From: JBBDIX01 sp050486225
GTDB taxonomy: Bacteria; Actinomycetota; Nitriliruptoria; Nitriliruptorales; Nitriliruptoraceae
Direction: 5' to 3'
Assembly (NCBI GenBank): GCA_050486225.1
Contig: JBJHCV010000003.1
Location: 248,001 to 312,000, forward strand
Length of the DNA stretch: 64,000 nt
The translations under genes were made by a program, and so were the position numbers. The notes beneath the pieces are model-generated. The model was not told where the DNA came from and searched no databases. It was given only the letters and a program-made list of their open reading frames with translations. The stretch's first letter is position 1, and each line of letters opens with the position of its first letter. This document shows positions 1 to 8,873 of this stretch, in pieces.

Positions 1-1
1 G

Positions 2-493
2 CAGCCGCGACTCTCCGGTGCCGACGTGCTCGACCTGTACGCGGGGGCCGGCGGCCTCGGGCTGGAGGCTGCGTCCCGGGGCGCGTCCAGGGTCACCCTG
101 GTGGAGCGTGACGGCGGCGTCGCGGACGTCCTGCGGGCGAACGTGCGGGCCGTCGGGGTGTCCGACGTGCACGTGGTCGTGCGCGACGTCGTGGCCCACC
201 TGCGACGCCAGCCCGACCAGCCCCACGACCTCGTGTTCGTCGACCCGCCCTACGACACCCCGGACGCGGACGTCGACCGCGTGCTCCGGCTGCTGTGCGA
301 CCACGGACACCTCGCACCGGGTGCCCACGTCGTCGTCGAACGGTCTCGGCGCGCCGAGGCGCCGAACTGGCCCGCCCGCCTCACCGCGCAGCGACCGCGC
401 CGCTACGGTGACACCGTGCTGCACCGGGCGGACCACGTCGAGTCCGACGCCGATGTCGGCCCGGGCGATGGGTCCACGGAGGTCCACCCATGA
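2..493 (+). CDS. rsmD: 16S rRNA (guanine966-N2)-methyltransferase RsmD, 5'-truncated
   Basis: The reading frame is open from base 2, so the N-terminus lies outside the window and 163 residues are visible. The SAM-binding motif DLYAGAGGLGLEA is followed by a catalytic DPPY motif (VFVDPPYD), the pairing typical of RsmD, which methylates G966 of 16S rRNA during 30S assembly. The stop overlaps the coaD start by 4 nt (ATGA). The rsmD-coaD pairing is conserved in actinobacteria. A GTG at 26 is only an internal codon, because the preceding residues already match the family. Confidence 0.9.
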   Translation, partial: QPRLSGADVLDLYAGAGGLGLEAASRGASRVTLVERDGGVADVLRANVRAVGVSDVHVVVRDVVAHLRRQPDQPHDLVFVDPPYDTPDADVDRVLRLLCDHGHLAPGAHVVVERSRRAEAPNWPARLTAQRPRRYGDTVLHRADHVESDADVGPGDGSTEVHP

Positions 494-978
494 CGATCGT
501 CGCGTGCCCCGGGAGCTTCGATCCGGTCACGTTCGGGCACCTCGACGTCATCTCCCGTGCGGCCCGACGATTCGACGAGGTGGTCGTCGCCGTCGTCGAC
601 AACCCGAACAAGCAGTCGACGTTCACACTCGACGAACGACTGGCGATGGTGTCGACGGAGGTCTCCGACCTGGCCAACGTTCGCGTGGTGTCGTTCCGCG
701 GCCTGCTCGTGGACCTGTGTCACCGTGAGGGTGTCGACCTCGTGTGCAAGGGCGTGCGCGGAGTCGCCGACGTGGAGTCCGAACTGCAGATGGCCCGGAT
801 GAACCTCCAGATCGGTGACGTCGACACGGTGCTGCTGCCGGCCAGTCCGGTGCACGCTCACCTGTCGAGTTCGCTGGTCCGGGAGATCGCGCGGTTGGGC
901 GGGGCCGTCGACGACCTGGTGCCCCCTCGCGTGGCAGCGGCCCTGGTGGCACGGTTGGGACCCGCGGCCACCGGCTGA
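490..978 (+). CDS. coaD: Phosphopantetheine adenylyltransferase
   Basis: This 162-residue protein has the usual CoaD length. It transfers AMP from ATP to 4'-phosphopantetheine to make dephospho-CoA, the fourth step of CoA synthesis. The nucleotidyltransferase signature GSFDPVTFGH lies at residues 8-17, with the T/HxGH element as TFGH. The second conserved element, SSSLVREI, is near residue 127. The ATG start at 490 overlaps the rsmD stop, suggesting translational coupling. Confidence 0.96.
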   Translation: MTIVACPGSFDPVTFGHLDVISRAARRFDEVVVAVVDNPNKQSTFTLDERLAMVSTEVSDLANVRVVSFRGLLVDLCHREGVDLVCKGVRGVADVESELQMARMNLQIGDVDTVLLPASPVHAHLSSSLVREIARLGGAVDDLVPPRVAAALVARLGPAATG

Positions 979-1067
979 CCGTGCGCAGGGCTCGTCGCGG
1001 GCCCCTGGTGCGCCGGTACGCTCGACCATCTGATCGCAGGGCCACCGAAGCGACGACCGGAACGGTG

Positions 1068-1586
1068 ATGGCCGAATCCTCCAGCATCCCCCTCGACCTC
1101 GAGGCGAAGCTCCACCAGTTGCAGCAGATCATCGACGAGGCGAAGACCGTCCCGCTGTCCTCCTCGGTCATGGTCAACCGCCCGGAGATCGACGGGCTCC
1201 TCGAGGACATGCGCACCGCGTTGCCGGACGAGCTGACCCAGGCGCGGTGGGTGATCCGCGAACGCGACGAGATCCTCGAGCGTGCGCAGGCGGACGCCGA
1301 CCGGCTCGTGACGGACGCGCGCACCGAGAGCGACCGCCTCGTCTCCGAGCAGGAGGTCGTGCGCACCGCGGAGCGAGAGGCCGCCCGCATCATCGAGGAG
1401 GCGCGCGAGCACGGACGCCAGATCCGGCTCGAGGCCGAGGACTACGTCGACGCCAAGCTGGCCAACTTCGAGGTCGTGCTCACCAAGACGCTGACGGCCG
1501 TGGAGAAGGGGCGTGCGCGGCTCCGCGGACACCTCGACACCGACCAGCTCTCCGAGGAGGACCTGACGGAGGCGTTCGCGGACTGA
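1068..1586 (+). CDS. SepIVA/DivIVA-like coiled-coil protein
   Basis: A hydrophilic protein of 172 residues whose middle (about residues 60-150) is a long alpha-helical coiled coil rich in E, R and A. There is no signal peptide or membrane segment. Gene order (coaD, this gene, DUF177, rnc, fpg, smc) matches the locus of mycobacterial SepIVA, a DivIVA-family cell-division factor, so a role in septation or polar growth is inferred from synteny and shape. I chose ATG 1068 because upstream in-frame sequence from 981 is arginine-rich and unlike the family; GTG 1065 is equally possible. Confidence 0.75.
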   Translation: MAESSSIPLDLEAKLHQLQQIIDEAKTVPLSSSVMVNRPEIDGLLEDMRTALPDELTQARWVIRERDEILERAQADADRLVTDARTESDRLVSEQEVVRTAEREAARIIEEAREHGRQIRLEAEDYVDAKLANFEVVLTKTLTAVEKGRARLRGHLDTDQLSEEDLTEAFAD

Positions 1587-1631
1587 CGCGAACCCTGCGC
1601 AGGACGTGCCGTCCGAGACGGGGAGTCCATC

Positions 1632-2186
1632 GTGCGAGTCGTCGTCACCGACATCGTCGGTCGGCCAGGTGCGACCCAGCCCCTGCACGAACGTGTCCCG
1701 ACGGTGGAGTTCGGGGAGGACTGGGGCCCCGCCGAAGGGCTGCTCGACGACGCGGTCGACCTCGACCTGCACCTTGACTCGGTGGTCGACGGCATCCTCG
1801 TGCGCGGGACCCTGTCGTTCGGGATCACCCTGACGTGTGCCCGGTGCCTGAAGTCGCTGCCGACCCGCATCGACGCACAGGTCACGGAACTGTTCGTCGA
1901 CCCGTCGCGGGATCTCGACGAGGAGGGGGTCGAACCCGGCTACGAACTCCTCGACGGCCTGACGGCACTCGACCTCTCGACGCTCGTTCGTGACGCACTC
2001 CTCGTCGACCTGCCGTTGCGGGTACTCTGTCGAGCCGACTGCCCGGGCCTGTGTCCCGAGTGTGGTGCCGAACTCGACGCCGGTGACTGCGGACACGGTG
2101 GCCAGGACGCCATCGATCCCCGCTGGGCTGCGCTCGCAGAACTCGACCTGCCACCCTCGGATCCGGCTGCGCGCCCGACCGACTGA
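1632..2186 (+). CDS. DUF177 (YceD) family protein
   Basis: A 184-residue DUF177 protein with a CxxC pair near residue 67 and a C-terminal cysteine cluster (CRADCPGLCPECG) that looks metal-binding. It lies directly upstream of rpmF, the arrangement seen in most bacteria. In plants and E. coli, YceD relatives are linked to 23S rRNA accumulation and 50S assembly; that role is inferred here. The GTG start at 1632 begins the conserved N-terminus. Confidence 0.88.
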   Translation: MRVVVTDIVGRPGATQPLHERVPTVEFGEDWGPAEGLLDDAVDLDLHLDSVVDGILVRGTLSFGITLTCARCLKSLPTRIDAQVTELFVDPSRDLDEEGVEPGYELLDGLTALDLSTLVRDALLVDLPLRVLCRADCPGLCPECGAELDAGDCGHGGQDAIDPRWAALAELDLPPSDPAARPTD

Positions 2187-2205
2187 ACGCTCGCAAGGAA
2201 CGATC

Positions 2206-2385
2206 ATGGCCGTACCGAAGCGCAAGATGTCCCGCTCGCGCACTCGCCATCGCAAGGCGCAGTGGCTGCGTGCGACGCCTCCGACGTACGCGACCTGCGC
2301 GCGTTGTCGGTCTGCGATCCGACCCCACACCGTGTGTGGCACCTGTGGCACCTATGCCGGGCGAACCGCTGTCGAGGTCAACTGA
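2206..2385 (+). CDS. rpmF: 50S ribosomal protein L32, zinc-binding form
   Basis: A 59-residue protein beginning MAVPKRKMSRSRTRHRKAQW, the classical bL32 N-terminus. Two CxxC pairs (CARC and CGTC) make this the zinc-binding C+ form rather than a zinc-free paralogue. The ribosome binding site AAGGAA lies at 2195-2200, six bases before the ATG. It follows DUF177 by 19 nt. Confidence 0.95.
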   Translation: MAVPKRKMSRSRTRHRKAQWLRATPPTYATCARCRSAIRPHTVCGTCGTYAGRTAVEVN

Positions 2386-2407
2386 CGGCCCGTCGGCCGA
2401 TCGCGTC

Positions 2408-3106
2408 GTGCGCCCGGCGGCGGACCTCGCGTCACGCCTCGGCGTCTCGTTCGACGACCCGGACCTGCTCGAGCATGCACTGGTGCATCGTTCGTGGGCC
2501 TTCGAACAGCGGCTCGATCGCAACAACGAACGGCTCGAGTTCCTGGGTGACGCGGTGCTCGGACTCGTCGTCACCGATCGGATCTATCGCACCCATCCCG
2601 ACGTGGCCGAGGGTCGCCTTGCCAAGCTGAGGGCGGCCGCCGTACGGGCCACGTCGTTGGCTGCGGTCGCCCGGGACCTCGAACTGGGCGACTACGTGCG
2701 GCTCGGGCGGGGGGAGTCGGCGTCCGGGGGTGCCCAGAAGGACTCGATCCTCGCGGACACGCTCGAGGCGGTGTTCGGGGCCGTGTACCTGGACCGGGGC
2801 TTCTCCGTCGCGTTCGACCTCGTCGCGCGACTCTTCACCCCGCACCTGGAGGCACTGGCCGAGGTCGGCGCGGCGCTCGACTTCAAGACGAGCCTGCAGG
2901 AGCTCGTCGCGGCGATGCAGGACGAACCTCCACGCTACGACGTGGTCGGGGAGGGGCCGGATCACGCACGGACGTTCGAGGCGACCGTGTCCGTCGAGGG
3001 AGCCGTGCTCGGACGGGGCCGTGGGCCCAGCAAGAAGCGCGCGGAGCAGGAGGCGGCCCGCCACGCCTACACCTCGCTCGTGGAACGCTCGCGCGACGAC
3101 GCCTGA
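2408..3106 (+). CDS. rnc: Ribonuclease III
   Basis: Double-strand-specific endoribonuclease for rRNA and mRNA processing. The signature NERLEFLGDAVLG gives the catalytic acidic residues of the N-terminal RNase III domain, and a second acidic patch (DTLEAVFGAVYLD) completes the site. A C-terminal dsRNA-binding domain ends in the GPSKKRAEQEAA motif. GTG 2408 gives 232 residues, the family norm, with helix 1 starting at once. ATG 2354, inside rpmF, would add 18 atypical residues and is the alternative start. Confidence 0.93.
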   Translation: MRPAADLASRLGVSFDDPDLLEHALVHRSWAFEQRLDRNNERLEFLGDAVLGLVVTDRIYRTHPDVAEGRLAKLRAAAVRATSLAAVARDLELGDYVRLGRGESASGGAQKDSILADTLEAVFGAVYLDRGFSVAFDLVARLFTPHLEALAEVGAALDFKTSLQELVAAMQDEPPRYDVVGEGPDHARTFEATVSVEGAVLGRGRGPSKKRAEQEAARHAYTSLVERSRDDA

Positions 3107-3207
3107 CGGCTGCGGGTGCTCCGGTCGGCGGCGCGGCGTGCGCGTCGGTGCGGCCCGGCCCGACCGTCGACTAGCGTCCCTCGCCACGACGCGGACAGGA
3201 CTCATCG

Positions 3208-4053
3208 ATGAGCGTGCTCGAACTGCCCGAGGTCGAGGTCCTGCGCAAGGACCTCGAGAAGGAGGTCGCGGGCAAGCGCATCAGGGACGTGGTCGTGGAG
3301 ACCCCGGGCATCGTCCGCCCGTTCCACCGCAACCGTCCCGACCTGGTCAAGGCACTCGAGGGGCGCAAGGTCGAGCTGGTCCGGCGTCGGGGACGGACCA
3401 TCTTCCTCGACCTCGACGAGGACATGACCTGGATCATCGACCCGGGAGTGGACGGGTCGATGCACCGTGAGACGTCCACCCAGGAGGCCGCAGAGGGAAC
3501 GCACCTCGTGGTCACCTTCACGACCGGTGGGGCCCTGCACCTGTCGGCACCCGGAGACGCGGAGACCGTGCGCACCGGCGTCGTACCGACCGCAGAGGCG
3601 TTCGAGGCCGCCGGCATCTCACCCGACGCGCTCGACCCCCTCGACGACAACCCGCCGTGGATGGAGTTCGGCCGGTTCCTCGCCGAGGCGGATGCGCCCC
3701 TCAAGCTGGTGCTGATCGACCAGAACCGCATCCTGGGTCTGGGACCCGTGTACAGCGACGAGATCCTGTGGGAGGCGGGGCTGCGTCACGACCATCCGTC
3801 AGCGCGGCTGTCGACCCAGGAGGTCCGTCGCCTGTACCGGGCGATGCAGGAGGTCATCGTCGCCGCGATGAAGGCCGCGGGGCCATCGCTCGACGAGGCC
3901 GACCTCGACCCTGACGACGACGCGGAACCGGCGGAGCACCTGCGCGTGTACGGTCGCGAGGGCCTGCCGTGCCACCGGTGCAGGCGCCCGATCAGCCGGA
4001 CCCGCATCCGCAAGGGCGTGTACACCTTCCACTGCGATCAGTGCATGATCTGA
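3208..4053 (+). CDS. Fpg/MutM-family DNA glycosylase homologue with altered active site
   Basis: A 281-residue Fpg-family protein in the usual fpg position between rnc and smc. The N-terminal block LELPEVEV matches PELPEVE, but the proline that must become residue 1 and attack the lesion is Leu, preceded by MSV. The conserved lysine of the RRGKY block is Arg (RRRGRTIF). The HLGMSG block reads DPGVDG. The GIGNxYxDE helix-two-turn-helix motif reads GLGPVYSDE, losing the DNA-contacting Asn. A C-terminal zinc finger with two CxxC pairs remains. It probably binds DNA but should not work by the standard Fpg mechanism. Starting at the GTG for Val3 would not restore an N-terminal proline. Confidence 0.85.
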   Translation: MSVLELPEVEVLRKDLEKEVAGKRIRDVVVETPGIVRPFHRNRPDLVKALEGRKVELVRRRGRTIFLDLDEDMTWIIDPGVDGSMHRETSTQEAAEGTHLVVTFTTGGALHLSAPGDAETVRTGVVPTAEAFEAAGISPDALDPLDDNPPWMEFGRFLAEADAPLKLVLIDQNRILGLGPVYSDEILWEAGLRHDHPSARLSTQEVRRLYRAMQEVIVAAMKAAGPSLDEADLDPDDDAEPAEHLRVYGREGLPCHRCRRPISRTRIRKGVYTFHCDQCMI

Positions 4054-4068
4054 CCCTTCGGAGCGCAC

Positions 4069-7000
4069 GTGTTCCTCAGGTCCCTGTCACTCCGGGGCTT
4101 CAAGTCGTTCGCGGACCGGACCGTGCTCGACGTCGAGCCCGGCATCACGGTCATCGTCGGACCCAACGGGTCGGGCAAGTCGAACGTCGTCGACGCACTC
4201 GCGTGGGTGCTCGGCACGCATTCGGCCCGCAAGGTCCGGGGCGGGTCGATGGCCGACGTCGTGTTCGCCGGGTCGCCCAACCGGAACCGTGCCAACCAGG
4301 CCCGCGTCGAGATCACCATCGACAACTCGGACGGGGTGCTGTCGGGGGGTGTCGGCACGGCGGCGAGCGCCGGCGAGTTCGGCGAGGTGCGTGTCGCTCG
4401 CGTCATCCACCACGACGGCGAGGCGCTGTACGAGATCAACGGCGAGGAGGTCCGTGCGCTCGACGTGCAGGAACTGCTGTCGGACACGGGACTCGGCCGG
4501 GAACTCCACACGGTCATCGGTCAGGGGCAGCTCGACGAGATCCTCAATGCCCGCCCGGAGGAGCGGCGTCGCTACATCGAGGAGGCGGCGGGAATCCTCA
4601 AGCACCGTCGGCGACGCGAGCGGGCGCTTCGCAAGCTCGAACAGGTCGACGAGCACGTGGAGAGGCTGCGCACCGTCCTGCGTGAACTGCGCCGACAGCT
4701 GCGGCCCCTCGAACGCCAGGCCGAGGCTGCCGATCGCCACGCTGCACTGCAGTCCGAACTCCGTGACGTGCGCGTGCGGTCGGCGGCGGTCGAACTCGAC
4801 CGCGTCACCCGTGCGCTCGAAGCCGAGTCCCGGGGCACCAGCGACGTCACCCAGCGGCTCGAGGCCGCGGAACGCGCCGTCTCCGACGCGCGCGAACGTC
4901 GGACAGGGCTCGAGCAGGAGGTGGCCCAGACGGGCACCAGCCTCGAGGCCGCGGGTGACCGCGTCCACGCGTTCACGTCCCTCACCGAGCGAGTGCAGGG
5001 AACCGCCGACCTCGTGGAGGCCAGACGGCGTCACCTCATCGAGTACGTCGAGGAACCCCTCGCGGGACGGCCGCCGGCCCAGCTGCGCGAGGACGCGGCG
5101 CGCGTCGACGCCCAGCGGGCCACGCTGACCGAGGAACTCGAGCGTCGCCGCCTCGCGTTCGACGAGCACCTCTCGCGCCGTCGCGAGGCCGAGGGTGCAC
5201 GGCGGGAACACGAGCAGGCGGTGCAGGCAGAACGTCGTCGACGCGCCCAGCAACGGGAACGGGTCCTTCGCTGGGAGGGCGAGGTGTCGGCCCTGCGCGG
5301 CGCGATCGCGTCGGCCGAGTCGGAACTCGGTCGTGTCACCTCCACGGTGCTCGGCCTCGACACGCGCATCGCGGAGACCCGTCGCGAGGCCGACACGGTC
5401 GAGAACGACATCCAGGAGCTCGACGTCCTCGAGGTCGACCTCACGGCCACCCTCGAGGACGCCGAGTCCACCGTCGAGGGCCTCGACACGCGTCATCGTG
5501 AACTGACCGATCGAGTCCGCGACCTCGAGGCACGACGTTCGTCGCAGGCTGCCCGAGCAGAGGCGCTGCGCGCGGCACTCGCGGAGTCCGACGCGGGAGT
5601 CGCCGCACTGCTCGACGGATTCGATCGCGCCCGCGGCCGGGTCGCGGACCACGTTCGTGTCGACCCCGATGCCGCCAACGCCGTGGCCGCAGTGCTCGGC
5701 ACGCTCGCCGACGCGGTCGTCGTGCCGACCGGCGACGCCGCGCGCGACGCCGTGTCCTGGCTGCGCGACTCAGGAGCCGGGCGTGCCGTGGTCGTGTCGA
5801 CGGAACCAGAGGGCGAACCGGCCGCACCGGATCGGGTCTCCGACCCCGGGGCGACCCCGCTCGCCGACCACGTCCACACCCTGGACGGCGCCCGTGACGC
5901 CCAGCCCGTGGTCGCTGCCGTGCGTCGCTGGCTCGTGGGCTGCCACCTCGTCAGGGACTGGAGGTCGGCGGTGCAGCTGCACCGCCAGTTCCCCGGCTCC
6001 ACGTTCGTGACGCCGGCTGGCGACGTGGCCGGACCGCACGGGTACCGGGCCGGCGGGCCGGCCGAACGTTCGGCCGTGACCACCGCGGCCGCTGCCGAGA
6101 CCGCGGAGCGCGAGGTCGGACGCCTCGACCGGGAACTTGCGCGGGCCTCCGCCGAGCGCGACGAGCTCGAGACACGGCTCGTGGAGGCGCGCCGTGTGCT
6201 CGACGACGCGACGGATCGGATCAACGAGTCGGACGCCCGGATCACCGGCGCCGCCGAGCGGCTCGCGCGCCTGCACAAGGAGCTGCACGCACTCACCAAC
6301 CAGCGTCAGGTCGTCGCTGGCCAGCAGCAGGAGCTCGAGCAGGTCCTCGAACGGGACCGTGCAAGCCTGTCAGAACTCCACGGGCGGGGTCCCGACGAGG
6401 ACGAGGACGTCTCCGACGACGAGCCTGCCCACGACTCCGTGGCCGAGGAGCTCGATGCCGCCGTCGAGGCGGCGCGCGAACGGGAACTCGACGCACGCGT
6501 GGGCCTGGAACGCGTGACCGAGCAGGTTCGCCACCTCCAGGCGCAGGCGGACGCGATGCGCTCCGAGGCCGACGAGGTCGAGGCGGCCCTCGCGGACGCG
6601 GCGCGGCGCCGCGATGCGCGCCGCCGGGGCATCGACCGATGCGGACAGATCGCGGTGATCGTCCGGTCGACCCTCGAGGTCCTGGAGCGTTCCAGCGCCG
6701 AGGCGACGGCGAACCGTCGGGACCTGACCGATCGGCTCGCCGACGCACGCGCACGGCTCGCCGAGGCGCGCGCCGCGGAGGACACGGCCGTCGTCGAGCG
6801 TGACACGCTGCGTGACGACCGGCACGCGACGGACCTGCGTCGTGCCGATGCACAGAACCGGCTGGAGGCCCTGGAACGTCGCCTGCGCGACGAACTCTCC
6901 CTTACGCCCGACGACGTGAGAACCGAGCACCCGGACGTCGCGAGCCTCGATCCCGACGCACTGGCCGAGCGTGAGGACGTGCTGGTCCGACGCATCGGAC

Positions 7001-7632
7001 TGCTCGGGCGGGTCAATCCGCTCGCGCTCGAGGAGTTCCGTGCGCTCGAGGAGCGCCACTCGTTCCTGTCCGACCAGCTCGACGACCTGAGGCGCAGTCG
7101 TCGCGACCTCGAACAGGTCGTGGAGGCGGTGGACGATCGGATCCGCGCCGTGTTCCGCGAGGCGTTCGACGACGTCGCCAGGGAGTTCGAACTGACCTTC
7201 CAGACCGTCTTCCCCGGCGGCCACGGACGCCTGGTCCTCACCGAGTCCGACGATCTGCTCAGTGCCGGGGTCGACGTCGAGGCGCGACCACCCGGCAAGC
7301 GCGTGACCAGGCTGTCGCTGCTGTCGGGAGGCGAACGGTCCCTGACCGTGCTCGCGTTCGTGTTCGCGATCTTCCGGGCGCGCCCGAGTCCGTTCTACGT
7401 GCTCGACGAGGTCGACGCCGCGTTGGACGACGTCAACCTCCAGCGCCTGCTCAAGGTCGTGCGCAGCTTCCGGGGGCACGCCCAGATCATCATGGTGACC
7501 CACCAGAAGCGCACGATGGAGATCGCCGACGTCCTCTACGGCATCACGATGGGACCGGACGGGGTGACCCGTGTCGTGTCCGAACGCCTCGATGCCGCGG
7601 AACCCGTCCCGGCGGCCGTCGGCGCCGAGTGA
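4069..7632 (+). CDS. smc: Chromosome segregation ATPase SMC
   Basis: A full-length SMC of 1187 residues. Walker A (GPNGSGKS) is at residues 31-38. Long coiled coils flank a hinge at roughly residues 530-670. The ABC signature LSGGERS starts at residue 1085 and Walker B (YVLDEVDAALDD) follows near 1108. SMC with ScpAB loads at parS sites and organises the nucleoid. The GTG start at 4069 gives the canonical N-terminus LRSLSLRGFKSF. smc-ftsY-ffh order is common in Gram-positive bacteria. Confidence 0.97.
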   Translation: MFLRSLSLRGFKSFADRTVLDVEPGITVIVGPNGSGKSNVVDALAWVLGTHSARKVRGGSMADVVFAGSPNRNRANQARVEITIDNSDGVLSGGVGTAASAGEFGEVRVARVIHHDGEALYEINGEEVRALDVQELLSDTGLGRELHTVIGQGQLDEILNARPEERRRYIEEAAGILKHRRRRERALRKLEQVDEHVERLRTVLRELRRQLRPLERQAEAADRHAALQSELRDVRVRSAAVELDRVTRALEAESRGTSDVTQRLEAAERAVSDARERRTGLEQEVAQTGTSLEAAGDRVHAFTSLTERVQGTADLVEARRRHLIEYVEEPLAGRPPAQLREDAARVDAQRATLTEELERRRLAFDEHLSRRREAEGARREHEQAVQAERRRRAQQRERVLRWEGEVSALRGAIASAESELGRVTSTVLGLDTRIAETRREADTVENDIQELDVLEVDLTATLEDAESTVEGLDTRHRELTDRVRDLEARRSSQAARAEALRAALAESDAGVAALLDGFDRARGRVADHVRVDPDAANAVAAVLGTLADAVVVPTGDAARDAVSWLRDSGAGRAVVVSTEPEGEPAAPDRVSDPGATPLADHVHTLDGARDAQPVVAAVRRWLVGCHLVRDWRSAVQLHRQFPGSTFVTPAGDVAGPHGYRAGGPAERSAVTTAAAAETAEREVGRLDRELARASAERDELETRLVEARRVLDDATDRINESDARITGAAERLARLHKELHALTNQRQVVAGQQQELEQVLERDRASLSELHGRGPDEDEDVSDDEPAHDSVAEELDAAVEAARERELDARVGLERVTEQVRHLQAQADAMRSEADEVEAALADAARRRDARRRGIDRCGQIAVIVRSTLEVLERSSAEATANRRDLTDRLADARARLAEARAAEDTAVVERDTLRDDRHATDLRRADAQNRLEALERRLRDELSLTPDDVRTEHPDVASLDPDALAEREDVLVRRIGLLGRVNPLALEEFRALEERHSFLSDQLDDLRRSRRDLEQVVEAVDDRIRAVFREAFDDVAREFELTFQTVFPGGHGRLVLTESDDLLSAGVDVEARPPGKRVTRLSLLSGGERSLTVLAFVFAIFRARPSPFYVLDEVDAALDDVNLQRLLKVVRSFRGHAQIIMVTHQKRTMEIADVLYGITMGPDGVTRVVSERLDAAEPVPAAVGAE

Positions 7633-7707
7633 CTCCCGGCCCGCGCGGCACCTCGTCCCCGGACCCGGTCGCCGCGGTGGAGCCCCTCGACGAACAGGAG
7701 CTGGACC

Positions 7708-8817
7708 ATGGAACCCGTCGTCATCGCCGTCATCGTCGGTCTGCTGGTGGTCGGCGTCGCGCTCGTCGCGTTGCGTCTGACGTCACGACGGGGCACGGGT
7801 TCCACCACGTCGGACGCGTCGCCCGATCGCACCACGACCGGGTTCGACGATCCCGGTGCAGACGCTGGAGACTCGGCGGTGGCGATCGCGGAGCCCGTCG
7901 AGCCAGGAGCGCCGGTCGATGCGCGCACACGCATGGTCGAACGGCTCGCGCGGACCCGCAACCAGCTGAGCGGATCGATCGGGCAGCTGTTCGGGCGGGG
8001 TGTCACCGACGAGGCCTGGGAGGGGCTCGAGGAGGCCCTGATCGCTGCGGACGTCGGCGTGGCGGCGTCCACTGAACTGGTCGAACAGGTGCGGACTCGC
8101 AGCCGAGCAGAGGGCGCGACGACCCGTGAGGCCGTCGAGGCACTGCTCGCCGAGGAGCTGCGGGCCGCGCTCGCCGGGGGTGATCGATCACTCGCACGCG
8201 CCGAGGGTCGCACCACCGTGTGGCTGGTGACCGGCGTCAACGGCACCGGCAAGACGACCTCGATCGGCAAGCTCGCCGCCGTGGAGGCCCGCGAGGGCCG
8301 CAGCGTCGTGCTCGCGGCCGCGGACACCTTCCGGGCGGCAGCGGGTGACCAGCTCGCCGTGTGGGGGGAACGCACCGGTGCGAGGGTCGTACGCGGCGAG
8401 GAGGGTGCCGATCCCGCCAGCGTCGCCTATTCGGCGCACGACGTGGCCACCAGCACGGACGCGGACGTGCTGATCGTCGACACCGCCGGTCGGCTGCACA
8501 ACCGGCGTGAACTCATGGACGAACTGGGCAAGGTCCGTCGGGTGCTCGCCTCGAAGGGCGACGTCGACGAGACGCTGCTCGTGCTCGACGCGACCACCGG
8601 TCAGAACGGGATCGCACAGGCACGTGCCTTCCTCGACGCGGTGGAGGTGACGGGGATCGTGCTCACCAAGCTCGACGGGTCGTCACGCGGCGGGATCGTG
8701 GTCGCCGTGCAGCGAGAGCTCGGGATCCCGGTGCGGTTCGTCGGACTCGGTGAACAGATCGACGACCTCGCGCCGTTCGACCCGGACCTGTTCGTGGACG
8801 GTCTGCTGGCCCACTGA
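7708..8817 (+). CDS. ftsY: Signal recognition particle receptor FtsY
   Basis: SRP receptor GTPase of 369 residues. An N-terminal hydrophobic segment (about residues 4-24) anchors it to the membrane, as in many actinobacteria. A short acidic linker leads into the NG domain with G1 GVNGTGKT (176-183), DTAGR (G3) and TKLDGSSRGG (G4 and after). It docks Ffh-ribosome complexes at the Sec translocon. The ATG at 7708 follows a GGAGCTGG ribosome binding site. Confidence 0.96.
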   Translation: MEPVVIAVIVGLLVVGVALVALRLTSRRGTGSTTSDASPDRTTTGFDDPGADAGDSAVAIAEPVEPGAPVDARTRMVERLARTRNQLSGSIGQLFGRGVTDEAWEGLEEALIAADVGVAASTELVEQVRTRSRAEGATTREAVEALLAEELRAALAGGDRSLARAEGRTTVWLVTGVNGTGKTTSIGKLAAVEAREGRSVVLAAADTFRAAAGDQLAVWGERTGARVVRGEEGADPASVAYSAHDVATSTDADVLIVDTAGRLHNRRELMDELGKVRRVLASKGDVDETLLVLDATTGQNGIAQARAFLDAVEVTGIVLTKLDGSSRGGIVVAVQRELGIPVRFVGLGEQIDDLAPFDPDLFVDGLLAH

Positions 8818-8873
8818 ACCTGTCGAGGGGCTCGCTACGCTCGGCGGCCCGTCACGACCGAGGATCCCTGCCC

